Notes under the pieces: generated by a model | What the model saw: only the letters and a program-made list of their open reading frames with translations | The model's database searches: none | Told to the model about the DNA's origin: nothing | Origin: an uncultured Rubrobacteraceae bacterium | Lineage (GTDB): Bacteria; Actinomycetota; Rubrobacteria; Rubrobacterales; Rubrobacteraceae | Assembly (NCBI GenBank): GCA_902806015.1 | Contig: CADCUZ010000031.1 | Span: 1-13,916, forward strand | Length of the DNA: 13,916 bases | Reading direction: 5' to 3' | Position numbers and translations under genes: made by a program | Shown: in pieces, positions 1-6,865 of the stretch | Numbering within the stretch: position 1 is the first letter of the stretch | Layout of the letters: each line of letters opens with the position of its first letter

Positions 1-385
1 CTGGCTCTCCTCGGCCTGCAAGCAGCTCACTGACACCGATCGCGTAGCCTAAGCGTCCGAGATAAGAGTATGTGGCCACCGCGCCCTCCTCAACAAGCGC
101 CTGTTCTTCGGCGATCTCTACCCTGCGTTGTTTTTGTCTGCGTCGCGCTACCGAATGACGCGGCTGAGTTGGACTTTAGCAACTCTACCCGTTCGGCGCC
201 GCGCTCGGTCAGCAGGGTGCGGAAGCCCAGCCATCGGGGCTGGGGGTTATTGGACCTACATGCCCGAGTACGTAGAACATAAATTCTCGTAAGTTCGCAC
301 CGGGCTTCGGTTGAAGGCATCATGCTTGTGGTGGAAAGGGTTAGTACCCACGTTAGCTTAACGCGGGAGGAAGAAGGAAGCAATC
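1..385. other. Left-edge stretch without a recognisable gene
   Basis: No reading frame here has a recognisable protein motif; the short frames on both strands are rich in Arg, Ser and Pro, as expected of chance frames. A 7-bp inverted repeat (CCCAGCC at 226-232, GGCTGGG at 238-244, 5-base loop) could be a weak terminator or a hairpin, but no T-run follows. The last 25 bases hold a very good ribosome binding site (GGAGGAAGAAGGAAG at about 366-380) serving the GYD-domain gene that starts at 386, so the promoter of that gene should lie in this stretch. A loose match is TTGGAC (250-255), 17 bases, TAGAAC (273-278). Confidence 0.5.
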
Positions 386-680
386 ATGCCCACCTACATC
401 TCTTTGCTGAACTTCATCGACCAAGGGATAACAACCGTTAAGGACACCACCCAGCGATCCGAGGGAGCCGCCGAACTCGCTCAGGAGAAGTACGGGTGCA
501 GCTTGCAGACCTACTGGACCGTGGGTGCCTACGACATTGCCTACATTCCTCGAAGGCCCCGACCACGAGAACGCAACCGCCTTCTTGTTGGAGGTGGGCA
601 CCAGGGGAGTCGTCAGGACAACCACGCTTCGCGCCTACGATCACGAAGAGATGTTGGGGATCAACCGAAGGCTCGGCTGA
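386..680 (+). pseudogene. GYD-domain protein, frameshifted
   Basis: The start reads MPTYISLLNF, then a segment ending YWTVGAYDI, which is the family signature (the GYD or GAYD block gives the domain its name). These are small proteins of about 90-100 residues with a ferredoxin-like fold and unknown function. After GAYDI (about position 538) the starting frame degenerates. The expected second half continues in the next frame from about 546: FLEGPDHENATAFLLEVG, then VVRTTTLRAYDHEEM, ending at a TGA at 678-680. The shift therefore lies between about 536 and 545. A second pair of compensating indels is likely around 490-515, because VQLADL appears in the adjacent frame where the family has that kind of sequence. 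The ATG at 386 is fixed by a strong ribosome binding site 6 bases upstream. Both halves are still recognisable, so the damage is recent or is a sequencing error. Confidence 0.8.
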
Positions 681-728
681 GGCTACAACCACCCGGGCCG
701 GCGCTATTAGCACCCTCAGCCCTTTTTC

Positions 729-856
729 GTGCCTTAGAGGCTGCGCCAATAGGCGAGTAGCGTATGTGTCAATAAGCAGCAGAGAAGCTGTCCAATGGCT
801 CTGAGCATTGTCAAGTGCGAGACGTTTGTAGCCTATTGGCGCAAGCTCTTAGTCAC
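729..856. repeat. 128-bp element with 26-bp imperfect inverted ends
   Basis: The left end 729-754 and the reverse complement of the right end 831-856 agree at 22 of 26 positions, including an uninterrupted 13-base core (TGCGCCAATAGGC at 742-754 and its complement at 831-843). The 76 bases between contain no gene. Inverted ends around a short non-coding core are typical of miniature inverted-repeat elements, but a large hairpin in a decayed transcript would look the same. I see no clear target-site duplication. Inside it, 797-817 begins GGCTCTGAG and includes TTGTCAAGTG, vaguely like an ISL3-family terminus; that resemblance is from memory and weak. Further out, CCCTTTTTC (720-728) and GAAAAGGG (868-875) also face each other, so the inverted symmetry may extend to about 720-875. 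Confidence 0.5.
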
Positions 857-1206
857 CCGAGTGCGTGAAAAGGGTGTTTCCAATATCCCGCATGCAGAAT
901 CCCGAATAGGAAGTCCCATCGGACCGGGAGCGGGCCGCTTTCCTCCGTCCGATGCATATAAGTCGTCATTAGGTATCTTGATGGTGGGATGGATATGCGC
1001 CTTGGTGATCGGAGGTGAAGTCGTGAAGGGGTCACTCGCGTACAGAATCCGAAGCCTCCGTCGGAGGGGGTGGGACCGTCCCGCCCCTGGTCTTCCCCGT
1101 TCCGGCCCTCACGTCCGAGGCTCGGGGGAGCCGTCGAATGGTGCGGGGCTGGTGTCGGCAGGAGTATGGGCGCTGCCAGCGGGCTGCGGCCGGAGATCGC
1201 CCGCCG
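857..1206. other. Non-coding stretch with one hairpin
   Basis: No frame here is convincing as a gene. A two-part hairpin is visible: CATCGGAC (917-924) pairs perfectly with GTCCGATG (947-954), and inside it AGCG (929-932) pairs with CGCT (936-939). It could be a terminator or structured RNA, but no T-run follows on the plus strand. The rest of the stretch looks like decayed sequence beyond the broken minus-strand gene at 1207-1562. Confidence 0.4.
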
Positions 1207-1562
1207 CTAGGCCCCTTCGATCGTCCCGTCGGGCTCGTACCAACCCTCCCCGAGAGCGACGAACATCCAGATCTCCTAGCCAGTGTCCTCGTTGGCCCAG
1301 AGCACTGCGTGCAGGTACGCCTCTTTGCAAATCTTCTCCATGTCGCGGGGGATGATCCCCAATCACCCGTACCAGTCGCTAAGCCCGAGGCCCCAGAATC
1401 TCCGTTTTTCCGTCTGCAAGAAGGAGACGGCCCGCCGGAGGCGGCCGACATATCCTGCGGCGCGGCAGACCAGGGGGTGGCGTCGTTGCCGACTCCGCCC
1501 CCCGCTCGCCGGCCGCGCTTCAAGAGGTCCTCATCGGGGAGGGCTACTTCCAGCTTAGGCAT
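1207..1562 (-). pseudogene. Decayed unrecognised gene with two in-frame stops
   Basis: An ATG at 1562 sits behind a near-perfect ribosome binding site (AAAGGAG, 6 bases upstream) and opens with MPKLEVALPDEDLLKRG. That frame then turns into Arg/Ser/Pro-rich sequence. Protein-like sequence resumes in another frame: FLQTEKRRFWGLGLSDWYG, a TGA at 1365-1363, LGIIPRDMEKICKEAYLHAV, LWANEDTG, a TAG at 1278-1276, then EIWMFVALGEGWYEPDGTIE and a TAG at 1209-1207. The continuity of plausible sequence across both stops is why I call it a broken gene. I do not recognise the family. It lies just downstream of the ferredoxin remnant on the same strand, so the two were probably an operon. Confidence 0.55.
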
Positions 1563-1590
1563 TCGTTGCTCCTTTAGTATCCCGTAAATT

Positions 1591-1766
1591 TCAGCTAACA
1601 GCTGTCCTGGGTGACCACGGCCCTGAAGGGAAGTATTTTGTCAGTTTTCGGATTTTGACAACCATCGGGAGGATGTCCAAGCCCGCGTTCTCTCTATGGC
1701 GAGGACCAGCCGCCTGCCCTCCTCGACGTCGAAAGTGCCCGCGCCTTCTAATTCCATCCTTGGCAA
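1591..1766 (-). pseudogene. 2Fe-2S ferredoxin N-terminal remnant
   Basis: A TTG at 1766, about 8 bases after AAAGGG, opens with LPRMELEGAGTFDVEEG and then RRLVLAIE. This is the typical beginning of an actinobacterial plant-type 2Fe-2S ferredoxin, where a beta-hairpin and helix precede the cluster-binding cysteine loop. A single-base loss at about 1690 moves the reading into the frame that gives ENAGLDILP (to about 1666). Just where the family has its CGG...C cluster loop, similarity stops and the frame runs into a TGA at 1593-1591. No cluster cysteine is present, so the product cannot bind a 2Fe-2S centre. The start and ribosome binding site are intact while the body is gone, which indicates a deletion plus a frameshift. 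Same strand as the broken gene at 1207-1562, and probably once cotranscribed with it. Confidence 0.6.
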
Positions 1767-1916
1767 GAGATCTACCCTTTGGCTCTCAGCCGTTAACGGT
1801 TGGCCTACCGACGCCGCGTTGAAGCTCGCCGGAAAGCCCGGCTGCGCACAGAAGAGAATCGTGCGTCCGCCATCAAGCGGTGGATGGTCTTCGGCCGACC
1901 GTTGGAAGCTTCTCTG

Positions 1917-1944
1917 TTGCTCAAGGCCGTCTAAATCGTATAAA
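1917..1944 (+). promoter_or_regulatory. Candidate promoter for the cupin gene
   Basis: TTGCTC (1917-1922), a 16-base spacer and TATAAA (1939-1944) resemble a housekeeping promoter; the -10 matches consensus at 5 of 6 positions, the -35 at 3 of 6. It sits in a locally AT-richer patch and would start transcription near 1951, about 20 bases before the TTG start at 1970. That supports the downstream start over the longer in-frame ATG at 1880. Confidence 0.4.
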
Positions 1945-1969
1945 CTCTGCTTTTGCGAAAGGGGCTCGT

Positions 1970-2332
1970 TTGGACCACACACCGCCATCAATCAAGGTAG
2001 ACAAGCCTTGGGGAGGGTTCGAGCAGTACACGCACAACCTGCCCTCCACGGTCAAGATCATCACGGTCGTCCCCGGCGGCTCGCTCTCGCGCCAGTACCA
2101 CCACCGCCGCGACGAGCTGTGGGTGGTCCTGGACCCCGGCGCGCGGATCGAGCTGGACGGGGAGGTCCTCTCGCCGGGGCCCGGGGAGAAGCTCTACGTC
2201 CCCCGCGGGACGGTCCACAGGCTCTCGGCGGGTGGGGAGGAACCGGTGCGGGTGCTGGAGGTCTCCTTCGGCGAGTTCGACGAGGACGACATCGTGCGCC
2301 TGGAGGACGTCTACGGCCGCGCGGTCCAGTGA
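1970..2332 (+). CDS. Cupin, mannose-6-phosphate isomerase type
   Basis: The 120-residue product begins DHTPPSIKVDKPWGGFEQY and is a single cupin barrel like the C-terminal domain of type II phosphomannose isomerase / mannose-1-phosphate guanylyltransferase proteins. KPWG near residue 12, VVPGGSLSRQYHHRRDE (33-49), YVPRGTVHRL (76-85) and the tail DIVRLEDVYGR are all family features. Metal ligands are likely His44, His45, Glu49 and His83. Free-standing cupins of this kind are usually annotated as mannose-6-phosphate isomerase or sugar-binding cupins; the exact substrate cannot be read from sequence. I chose the TTG at 1970: it follows an AAAGGGG ribosome binding site at about 1958-1964, the promoter ends just upstream, and the 30 residues encoded from 1880 do not look like the family. 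The broken DUF4097 gene and the Yip1-like gene follow closely on the same strand. Confidence 0.85.
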   Translation: MDHTPPSIKVDKPWGGFEQYTHNLPSTVKIITVVPGGSLSRQYHHRRDELWVVLDPGARIELDGEVLSPGPGEKLYVPRGTVHRLSAGGEEPVRVLEVSFGEFDEDDIVRLEDVYGRAVQ

Positions 2333-2350
2333 CCCCGCCTCGAAACCCGG

Positions 2351-3264
2351 GTGGAGGTTGGGGGCGAGGGCGGTTCCAGCCGCCCAGAACGCGGGGAGAC
2401 ATCGGGGGAACGTCCCGCCATCAGGTCGCGTAGGATCAGCGAACGCCCGTCGCGACTGAACCTCCTAATCGTGATCGCCGGATTGTTGCTGCCGGCGCTG
2501 CTCATCGTAGCGGCGGTCATCCTGTGGCGGGGTCTAGCAGACGAGGTGCCGGGCGCCGACTCGTCGGGGATTCCATAGAACTCCGGCCGCGAACCACGAG
2601 TGCGGATCACCAACGGACCGGGGGACGTCAGCTTGGTAGGGACGGGAGGCTTCGAAGAGGTCGAGTACGAGGTCACGAGGTACGCCGTCGCCTGGGACCC
2701 GGAAGCCGCGAGGAGGGCGGCCTCGGAGGTTCCGGTTGACGTATCGCGCGAGGGCTCGACCGTGATGCTCGAGACGGACGCAGGCGGGCAGATAGGCGCG
2801 GACTCCTCGGTGGGGGTCCCGTCCGGCGGGGAGTCGGAGAGGGGCGACGTGGAGATCTCGGACCTCGACGGCGACGTGACGGTGCACACCGGGCCCGGCG
2901 ACGTGGCGGTCCATAACGTCGCGGGAGCCGTCCCAGTCGAGGCCGGAGGGGCCACGTCGCCGCCAGCGGCGTCAGAAAAGACACAAGCAACGTGGAATTG
3001 GCTGGCGTGCCCGGCGACGTGTCGCTGGAGGACCTGATTGTGCGCACCCTGGAGACCACCACCAACGTCGAGACGGGGGATGTGGCCCTCTCGGGGCGCT
3101 TCTCGGTTGGGGGCCGCGTTTCCGTCGGGGCGGGCGACGTCACGGTCCGCCTCCCGTCCAAGGACACCACGAAACTCTCCTTGGAGACGCCGATCGGCAA
3201 GGTTTCGCGCCAGGCCCCCGAGGGGTACGGCCCGTCCGAAGACCGGAAGGGCGGCGAAGTCTAG
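2351..3264 (+). pseudogene. Membrane-anchored DUF4097 protein, nonsense and frameshift
   Basis: The first part (GTG at 2351) has a basic N-terminus and one membrane helix, LLIVIAGLLLPALLIVAAVI, then meets a TAG at 2576-2578. The same frame continues with GREPRVRITNGPGDVSLVG and further repeats such as GDVEISDLDGDVTVHTGPGD and VHNVAG, the beta-helical ladder of DUF4097 (putative adhesin) proteins. At about 2956-2970 a one-base loss moves the rest into another frame: GVRKDTSNVELAGVPGD, TTTNVETGDVALSG, VSVGAGDVTVRLP, ending at a TAG at 3262-3264. Joined, these pieces make a normal anchored DUF4097 protein of about 300 residues with the repeats outside the membrane. The GTG start is uncertain because no clear ribosome binding site precedes it. 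The final TAG overlaps the GTG of the next gene. The function of the family is unknown. Confidence 0.75.
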
Positions 3265-3851
3265 TGGGCCGCCGGCACCGCGGCAGATACGGTGGCTCCC
3301 CGGAGGATTTCTGGGGCGCGCTATGGGGGGTGTGGTTCGCCCCGAGAGGGTTCTTCGCCGGACTCGACCCCGACGCGGGTTTCGTCCGGCCGACCATCTT
3401 CGTGTCACTGGTCCTGTACCTGAACTTGGTGCTGGAGGCGGCGTTGCAGGCGGCCTGGGTTCGGGACCTCAACGTAGGCCTCCTTTACGCGCTCTTTCTA
3501 GGGCTCGTCGTCTCTCTTGTCCTCGCCCCACTCCTCGTCTCCGGTCTGACCGTGCTCGTCCAGGTCATACACACTGGCGGTCCCTCCCGCCACGGCTTCC
3601 GCCCCCTCTACCGCCACCTCGCCTACGCGGGCGGGATCGGCATCGCGCTCTGGTTACCGTTCGGCCCCATACTCGCCATCCCCTACGGCCTCCTGGTGGC
3701 GACGAAGGCCGTAAGATCGGCCCTCAACACCGATTGGCGCAGGGCCGCGGCGGCGGCCCTCATCCCGCTCGGTGCGGTGCTGTTGATACTGCTCCTCCTC
3801 ACCGGCCCATCCGAGGCCTACGATCTGCTGGTCAACACGCCGGGGAGCTAG
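3264..3851 (+). CDS. Yip1-domain-like integral membrane protein
   Basis: This 195-residue protein has a short basic N-terminus, an amphipathic segment with FWGALWGVWFAPRGFFAGLD, and four or five hydrophobic helices at about 43-66, 71-101, 119-147 and 163-180. The pattern of an N-terminal F-x-x-P motif before the first helix, with a PYGLLVATKAV segment late in the chain, fits the bacterial Yip1 / YIP1-domain membrane family, whose role is unknown. No signal peptide is seen. The GTG at 3264 overlaps the last base of the DUF4097 stop (TAGTG), so its translation was probably coupled to that gene. Because the upstream gene carries an early TAG, expression of this gene may now be reduced by polarity (inference). 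It ends with TAG 27 bases before the convergent amidohydrolase gene; I see no terminator hairpin between them. Confidence 0.7.
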   Translation: MGRRHRGRYGGSPEDFWGALWGVWFAPRGFFAGLDPDAGFVRPTIFVSLVLYLNLVLEAALQAAWVRDLNVGLLYALFLGLVVSLVLAPLLVSGLTVLVQVIHTGGPSRHGFRPLYRHLAYAGGIGIALWLPFGPILAIPYGLLVATKAVRSALNTDWRRAAAAALIPLGAVLLILLLLTGPSEAYDLLVNTPGS

Positions 3852-3878
3852 TCGGCCCGCTCTGGCGGTACCGGCGCG

Positions 3879-5054
3879 CTACGACGACAACGCCAGCGCC
3901 GCGAGTAGGGCGGAGCCACGGGAGAGTATCTTCTCGCCGAAGGCGAACTGGGGCGTGTGCAGGCCGGGGACGTCTTCGCCCACGCCGAGCCAGACGAACG
4001 CGCCGGGGACCTTCTCCAGGAAGTATGCGAAGTCTTCCGCGCCCATAGAGGGGTTTGGCAGCTCCAGGATGGACCCCTCGCCCAGGAGGGCTCCGGCCGT
4101 TTTCAGGGCTCGGTCTGCGGCTTCGGCGTCGTTTCTCGTGACGGGATAGGAGAACCGGTAGTCGAAGGTCGCGTCGCCACGCATGCCGCAGGCCACGCCC
4201 CGGGCCAGGGCCTCGATCCTACCCGGCATCTGCCGGCGGAGCCCTTCGTTAAGCGTCCGAACGGTACCGCCGATTCGGGCCTTCTCCGGGATGACGTTGA
4301 AGGCGGTCCCGGCCCCGATCTCCCCTACCGTCAGCACCGCCGGCTCGACCGGGTCCACCTCGCGGGAGACGACAGTCTGGAGTGCGGTGACGATGTGCGC
4401 GGAGATCACTACAGCGTCAGCGGAGAGGTGCGGCATCGCGCCGTGGCCCCCGGTACCCCAGATCTCCATCTCGAAGGCGTCGGCGGCGGCCATGATAGGG
4501 CCCGCCTTCGTCGCCGCGGTCCCGAAAGGCAGCCCCGGCCACAGGTGCAACGCGAAGATGGAATCCAGGCCGTCTGCCACGCCCTCCTCGACCATGACCT
4601 GTCCCCCTCCCCCGCCCTCCTCGGCCGGCTGGAAGATGAACCTGACGGCTCCGTTCAGCTCCTCCCTCATGCTGCAAAGTGCGTGGGCCGCGCCGACGAG
4701 CATGCTCGTGTGCCCGTCGTGGCCGCAGGCGTGCATCTTGCCCTCGACCTCGGAAGCGAACGGGAGGTTCGTCTCTTCCGTGATAGGGAGCGCGTCCATG
4801 TCCGCCCTCAGGCCCACCGTCGGCCCACCGCCGCCCGCGCCCCGCAGGGTCGCGACTATCCCGTTTTTCGCGACGCCGGACTCGATGTCGAGCGGTAACC
4901 CTTCGAGGGCCGCGAGCACCTTCGAGGCGGTCTTCCCCGTGTCGAAGCCGAGCTCGGGTTCGCGGTGGATGTCCCGTCGCAAGGCGGAAATCTTCTCGCC
5001 AAATCCTCTCTCCGTCTCCGACTGCAATCCGTCGAGCTTCCGGGTGGCGCGCAT
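3879..5054 (-). CDS. M20D family amidohydrolase / metallopeptidase
   Basis: The 391-residue product has the full M20D architecture: RADMDALP (83-90), the metal-binding HACGHDGH (108-115), PAEEG (143-147) with the catalytic Glu, the lid/dimerisation domain carrying GGHGAMPH (202-209), MGAEDFAYF (337-345) and LHTPQF (365-370). Relatives are hippurate, N-acyl-L-amino-acid and IAA-amino-acid hydrolases, which remove an acyl group from an amino acid using one or two divalent metals in the cytoplasm. The length matches the family norm of about 390. The ATG at 5054 is preceded by GGAGAGGAG at a good distance. An uninterrupted frame runs upstream to 5717, but that extension is the broken gluQ gene read in frame, not part of this protein. 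Substrate cannot be assigned more closely. Confidence 0.9.
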   Translation of the reverse strand: MRATRKLDGLQSETERGFGEKISALRRDIHREPELGFDTGKTASKVLAALEGLPLDIESGVAKNGIVATLRGAGGGGPTVGLRADMDALPITEETNLPFASEVEGKMHACGHDGHTSMLVGAAHALCSMREELNGAVRFIFQPAEEGGGGGQVMVEEGVADGLDSIFALHLWPGLPFGTAATKAGPIMAAADAFEMEIWGTGGHGAMPHLSADAVVISAHIVTALQTVVSREVDPVEPAVLTVGEIGAGTAFNVIPEKARIGGTVRTLNEGLRRQMPGRIEALARGVACGMRGDATFDYRFSYPVTRNDAEAADRALKTAGALLGEGSILELPNPSMGAEDFAYFLEKVPGAFVWLGVGEDVPGLHTPQFAFGEKILSRGSALLAALALSS

Positions 5055-5103
5055 GGGATCTCCTCTCCCGTTTACAGGGCCGCCCCAACTTACCACATGG
5101 CGT

Positions 5104-6016
5104 TCAGGCTTCGGGCGACCAAACGGTCGGCCCCCGAGGCAACCTTCCGGGGCCCAAGCGGGCGAGAAGGTCGCCGGCGTCTCTCCGGGTTCTGCCAGGC
5201 CGAGCGAACGGGCCATCCAGCACAGGGTCTCCCTGGGTCCTCCGCCCACGGCGGCGCGGTCGGCGAGCGTGACGGCGCCGTGGCGTGTGGCGAGGCGTCT
5301 GCCGTCCGGGCCTAGCACGAGGGGGACGTGGGCGTAGCGGGGGAACCTAAGGCCGGCCAGACGATAGAGCAAGATATGACGTGTCGTCGAGCCCACGAGG
5401 TCGGCGCCCCGCACGACTTCCCCGATGCCCTGCGCGGTGTCGTCAACCGCCACCGCGAGTTGGTAGGCGGAGGCGCCGTCGTTCCGGCGCACCAGGAAGT
5501 CGTCCGTCTCCCCCTCGGAGTGCCCGAGCAGGCGGTCCTCGAACGAGATCCTGGAGCCTCCCCGCGTACCCGCAGGGCGGGCGGTCGTCCGGCTGCCTCC
5601 CGCTCGGCGCGCTCTATCTTTGTCAGCTTGCGGCAGGTGCCCGGGTAGCGGTCGGCGGCGGGGATGCCATGCGGGGCGGAGGCGGAGGCCCGGATGTCGG
5701 CCCGCGTGCAGTAGCAAGGATAGAGCAAACCGTCGCTATCCAGCCGCGCGATGGTCTGCTCCTAGAGCCCCATCCTCTCCGACTGGCGCACGACCGGACC
5801 GTCCCAATCCAGGCCGATGGCGCGGAGGTCGTCGAGTTGCCCCCTCTCAATCCCCGGCCGCACCCGCGAGCGGTCCAGATCCTCCACGCGCACCAGGAAG
5901 CGCGCCCCGGCGGAGCGGGCGAAAAGCCAGGCCAGGAGCGCGGTCCGCAGGTTTCCGACGTGCAGCGGACCCGTCGGGCTGGGGGCGACGCGTCCGGTAT
6001 GGTCGGTCGCCGACAT
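5104..6016 (-). pseudogene. gluQ: Glutamyl-Q tRNA(Asp) synthetase, broken
   Basis: GluQ-RS is a paralogue of the glutamyl-tRNA synthetase catalytic core that attaches glutamate to queuosine in tRNA(Asp). From the ATG at 6016: GRVAPSPTGPLHVGN with the class I HIGH-type motif, then RFLVRVEDLDRSRV and LDWDGPVVRQSERMGL. A TAG (5764-5762) stands where relatives have Tyr in the Gly/Pro-Leu-Tyr-Glu motif, and the same frame continues EQTIARLDSDGLLYPCYCTR. A one-base loss near 5548-5575 shifts to the frame giving SRISFEDRLLG, DDFLVRRNDGASAYQLAVAV, VPLVLGPDGRRLATRHGAV and LCWMARSLGLAEPGE. A second one-base loss near 5178-5186 puts the true ending, DLLARLGPGRLPRGPTVWSP, in a third frame with a TGA at 5106-5104. 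Rejoined, it would be about 304 residues, normal for the family. Without it, queuosine in tRNA(Asp) would lack glutamylation unless a second copy exists elsewhere. Confidence 0.85.
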
Positions 6017-6112
6017 AACGGCCTTCGGTTCTGTCCCTGATGGGATCATCGTTCGGAGTTTATCGGAGCCCCCACCGCCCGCCGAGGGCCCTATAGTTGA
6101 TAACCAGGTCTT

Positions 6113-6175
6113 CTAGCCGTATTGCCACGCTTTACTCGGGCACCGGGGCCATCTCCCCTCTCGCGACTCCGCCAT
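6113..6175 (-). other. 20-codon remnant coupled to the GntR gene
   Basis: An ATG at 6175 shares one base with the TGA of the GntR gene (TGATG) and is preceded by a strong ribosome binding site (GGGGAGGAAGGG) inside the GntR coding end. It starts a frame of only 20 codons, beginning MAESREGRWPRC and ending with TAG at 6115-6113. In YtrA-type GntR operons the coupled second gene is normally an ABC transporter subunit. I infer the 5' stub of such a gene, its body deleted. It could equally be an uncharacterised very small protein; nothing in its sequence favours a function. Confidence 0.35.
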
Positions 6176-6588
6176 CACCCTTCCTCCCCTCTCTCCCTCG
6201 GTATGCGCTCGAACTCCGAGTCGAGGGCGTCCCAAAGCTCGTCCTCGGTTATCCCTAGAGCCGCCGCGTCGCGCACGAGCACCTTCAGGCGCTCGAAGAT
6301 CGCCTCGCGTTGTCGCCATCGGGCCACCTCCGCGACGCCCTCGGCGACGACCGTCCCTACACCGGGCCTGCTCTCCACGAGTCCCTCCCACCGCAACTCG
6401 TTGTACGCCTTCACTATGGTGTTCGGCGCGATCGCCAACTCCTCCGCAAGCCCCCGCACCGTGGGCAACTTCTCGCCCGGACCCAATCCACCGACCTCCA
6501 CCGCGTGCCTCACCTGAGCCACGAGCTGGACATAGATCGGAACCCCACTCCGCGGATCTATGTCGATCCAGACCGCTACCCGCACCAC
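6175..6588 (-). CDS. GntR family regulator, YtrA subfamily
   Basis: The 137-residue product is an N-terminal GntR winged helix-turn-helix plus a short tail. IDIDPRSGVPIYVQLVAQV (about 8-26), GEKLPTVRGLAEELAIAPNT (38-57) and the wing GLVESRPGVGTVV (69-81) are the standard blocks; the tail of about 50 residues with ITEDELWDAL is the short helical YtrA-type dimerisation region, which binds no known small ligand. Such proteins usually repress their own operon with ABC transporter genes, often in response to cell-envelope stress. The GTG at 6588 has only a weak ribosome binding site and the transcript leader is about 28 bases. A perfect dyad at 6605-6622 lies at the expected transcription start, so autorepression is likely. 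No transporter follows; only a 20-codon coupled remnant and the broken gluQ. Confidence 0.85.
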   Translation of the reverse strand: MVRVAVWIDIDPRSGVPIYVQLVAQVRHAVEVGGLGPGEKLPTVRGLAEELAIAPNTIVKAYNELRWEGLVESRPGVGTVVAEGVAEVARWRQREAIFERLKVLVRDAAALGITEDELWDALDSEFERIPRERGEEG

Positions 6589-6604
6589 CCCATGTCTGTG
6601 TCAT

Positions 6605-6622
6605 TGTCGTAAATATACGACA
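6605..6622. promoter_or_regulatory. Likely operator of the GntR regulator
   Basis: TGTCGTA (6605-6611) and TACGACA (6616-6622) form a perfect 7-bp dyad around AATA. It begins 3 bases downstream of the candidate -10 box of the GntR promoter and covers the expected transcription start, an ideal place for autorepression. GntR-family operators are short palindromes with an AT-rich centre, as here. That this regulator binds it is inference from position and symmetry. Confidence 0.55.
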
Positions 6623-6624
6623 CA

Positions 6625-6653
6625 AAGATACGCGGACGCCCCGTGTGCGTCAA
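6625..6653 (-). promoter_or_regulatory. Promoter of the GntR gene
   Basis: Read on the minus strand: TTGACG (6653-6648), a spacer of exactly 17 bases, and TATCTT (6630-6625). The -35 matches consensus at 5 of 6 bases. Transcription would start near 6618, inside the operator dyad, about 30 bases ahead of the GTG start. Confidence 0.5.
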
Positions 6654-6865
6654 GTGCGTAGAACGCGGGTTCACCAGAACCCTATGCGAAAAGGAGCTAG
6701 ACGGGCCAAGCTTGGCGGCTTATTGGCTTCCGGGAATGCTTAAGAGGGGTTGCTGCCGCTCGGCGGTCTCTGTGGCTGGCCCGGCGGCGGGTAGAGGTGG
6801 GTCGATCTCTACTGATCGACTGTGTACGGGGAGGGCTAGGTCTCTTGTCTTAAAGCTTAATGAAG
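6654..6865. other. Gene-free stretch with three perfect dyads
   Basis: No convincing gene is seen on either strand between the GntR promoter and the hydrolase gene. Three perfect inverted repeats occur: GGGTTC/GAACCC at 6667-6682 with a 4-base loop, the 12-base palindrome GCCAAGCTTGGC at 6705-6716, and GTCGATC/GATCGAC at 6801-6820 with a 6-base loop. They could be operators, or hairpins in a small RNA. I see no convincing promoter-terminator pair that would define an RNA gene. Confidence 0.45.

Noticed and set aside
795..1355. 186-residue plus-strand frame
   Set aside because: No motif, composition turns to Arg/Ser/Pro, and it overlaps the inverted-repeat element and the minus-strand broken gene.
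2311..3408. Long minus-strand frame opposite DUF4097
   Set aside because: Arg/Pro/Ser/Thr-rich composition typical of a shadow in high-GC DNA; the plus strand carries recognisable repeats.
3038..4048. 336-residue plus-strand frame across the Yip1-like gene
   Set aside because: Almost entirely Arg/Pro, no domain, overlaps two well supported genes in other frames.
4183..5337. 384-residue plus-strand frame opposite M20D
   Set aside because: Shadow of the well supported minus-strand amidohydrolase; no motif.
3879..5717. A single 612-residue amidohydrolase frame
   Set aside because: The first 220 residues are the middle of gluQ read in frame; the M20D family start and a good ribosome binding site lie at 5054.
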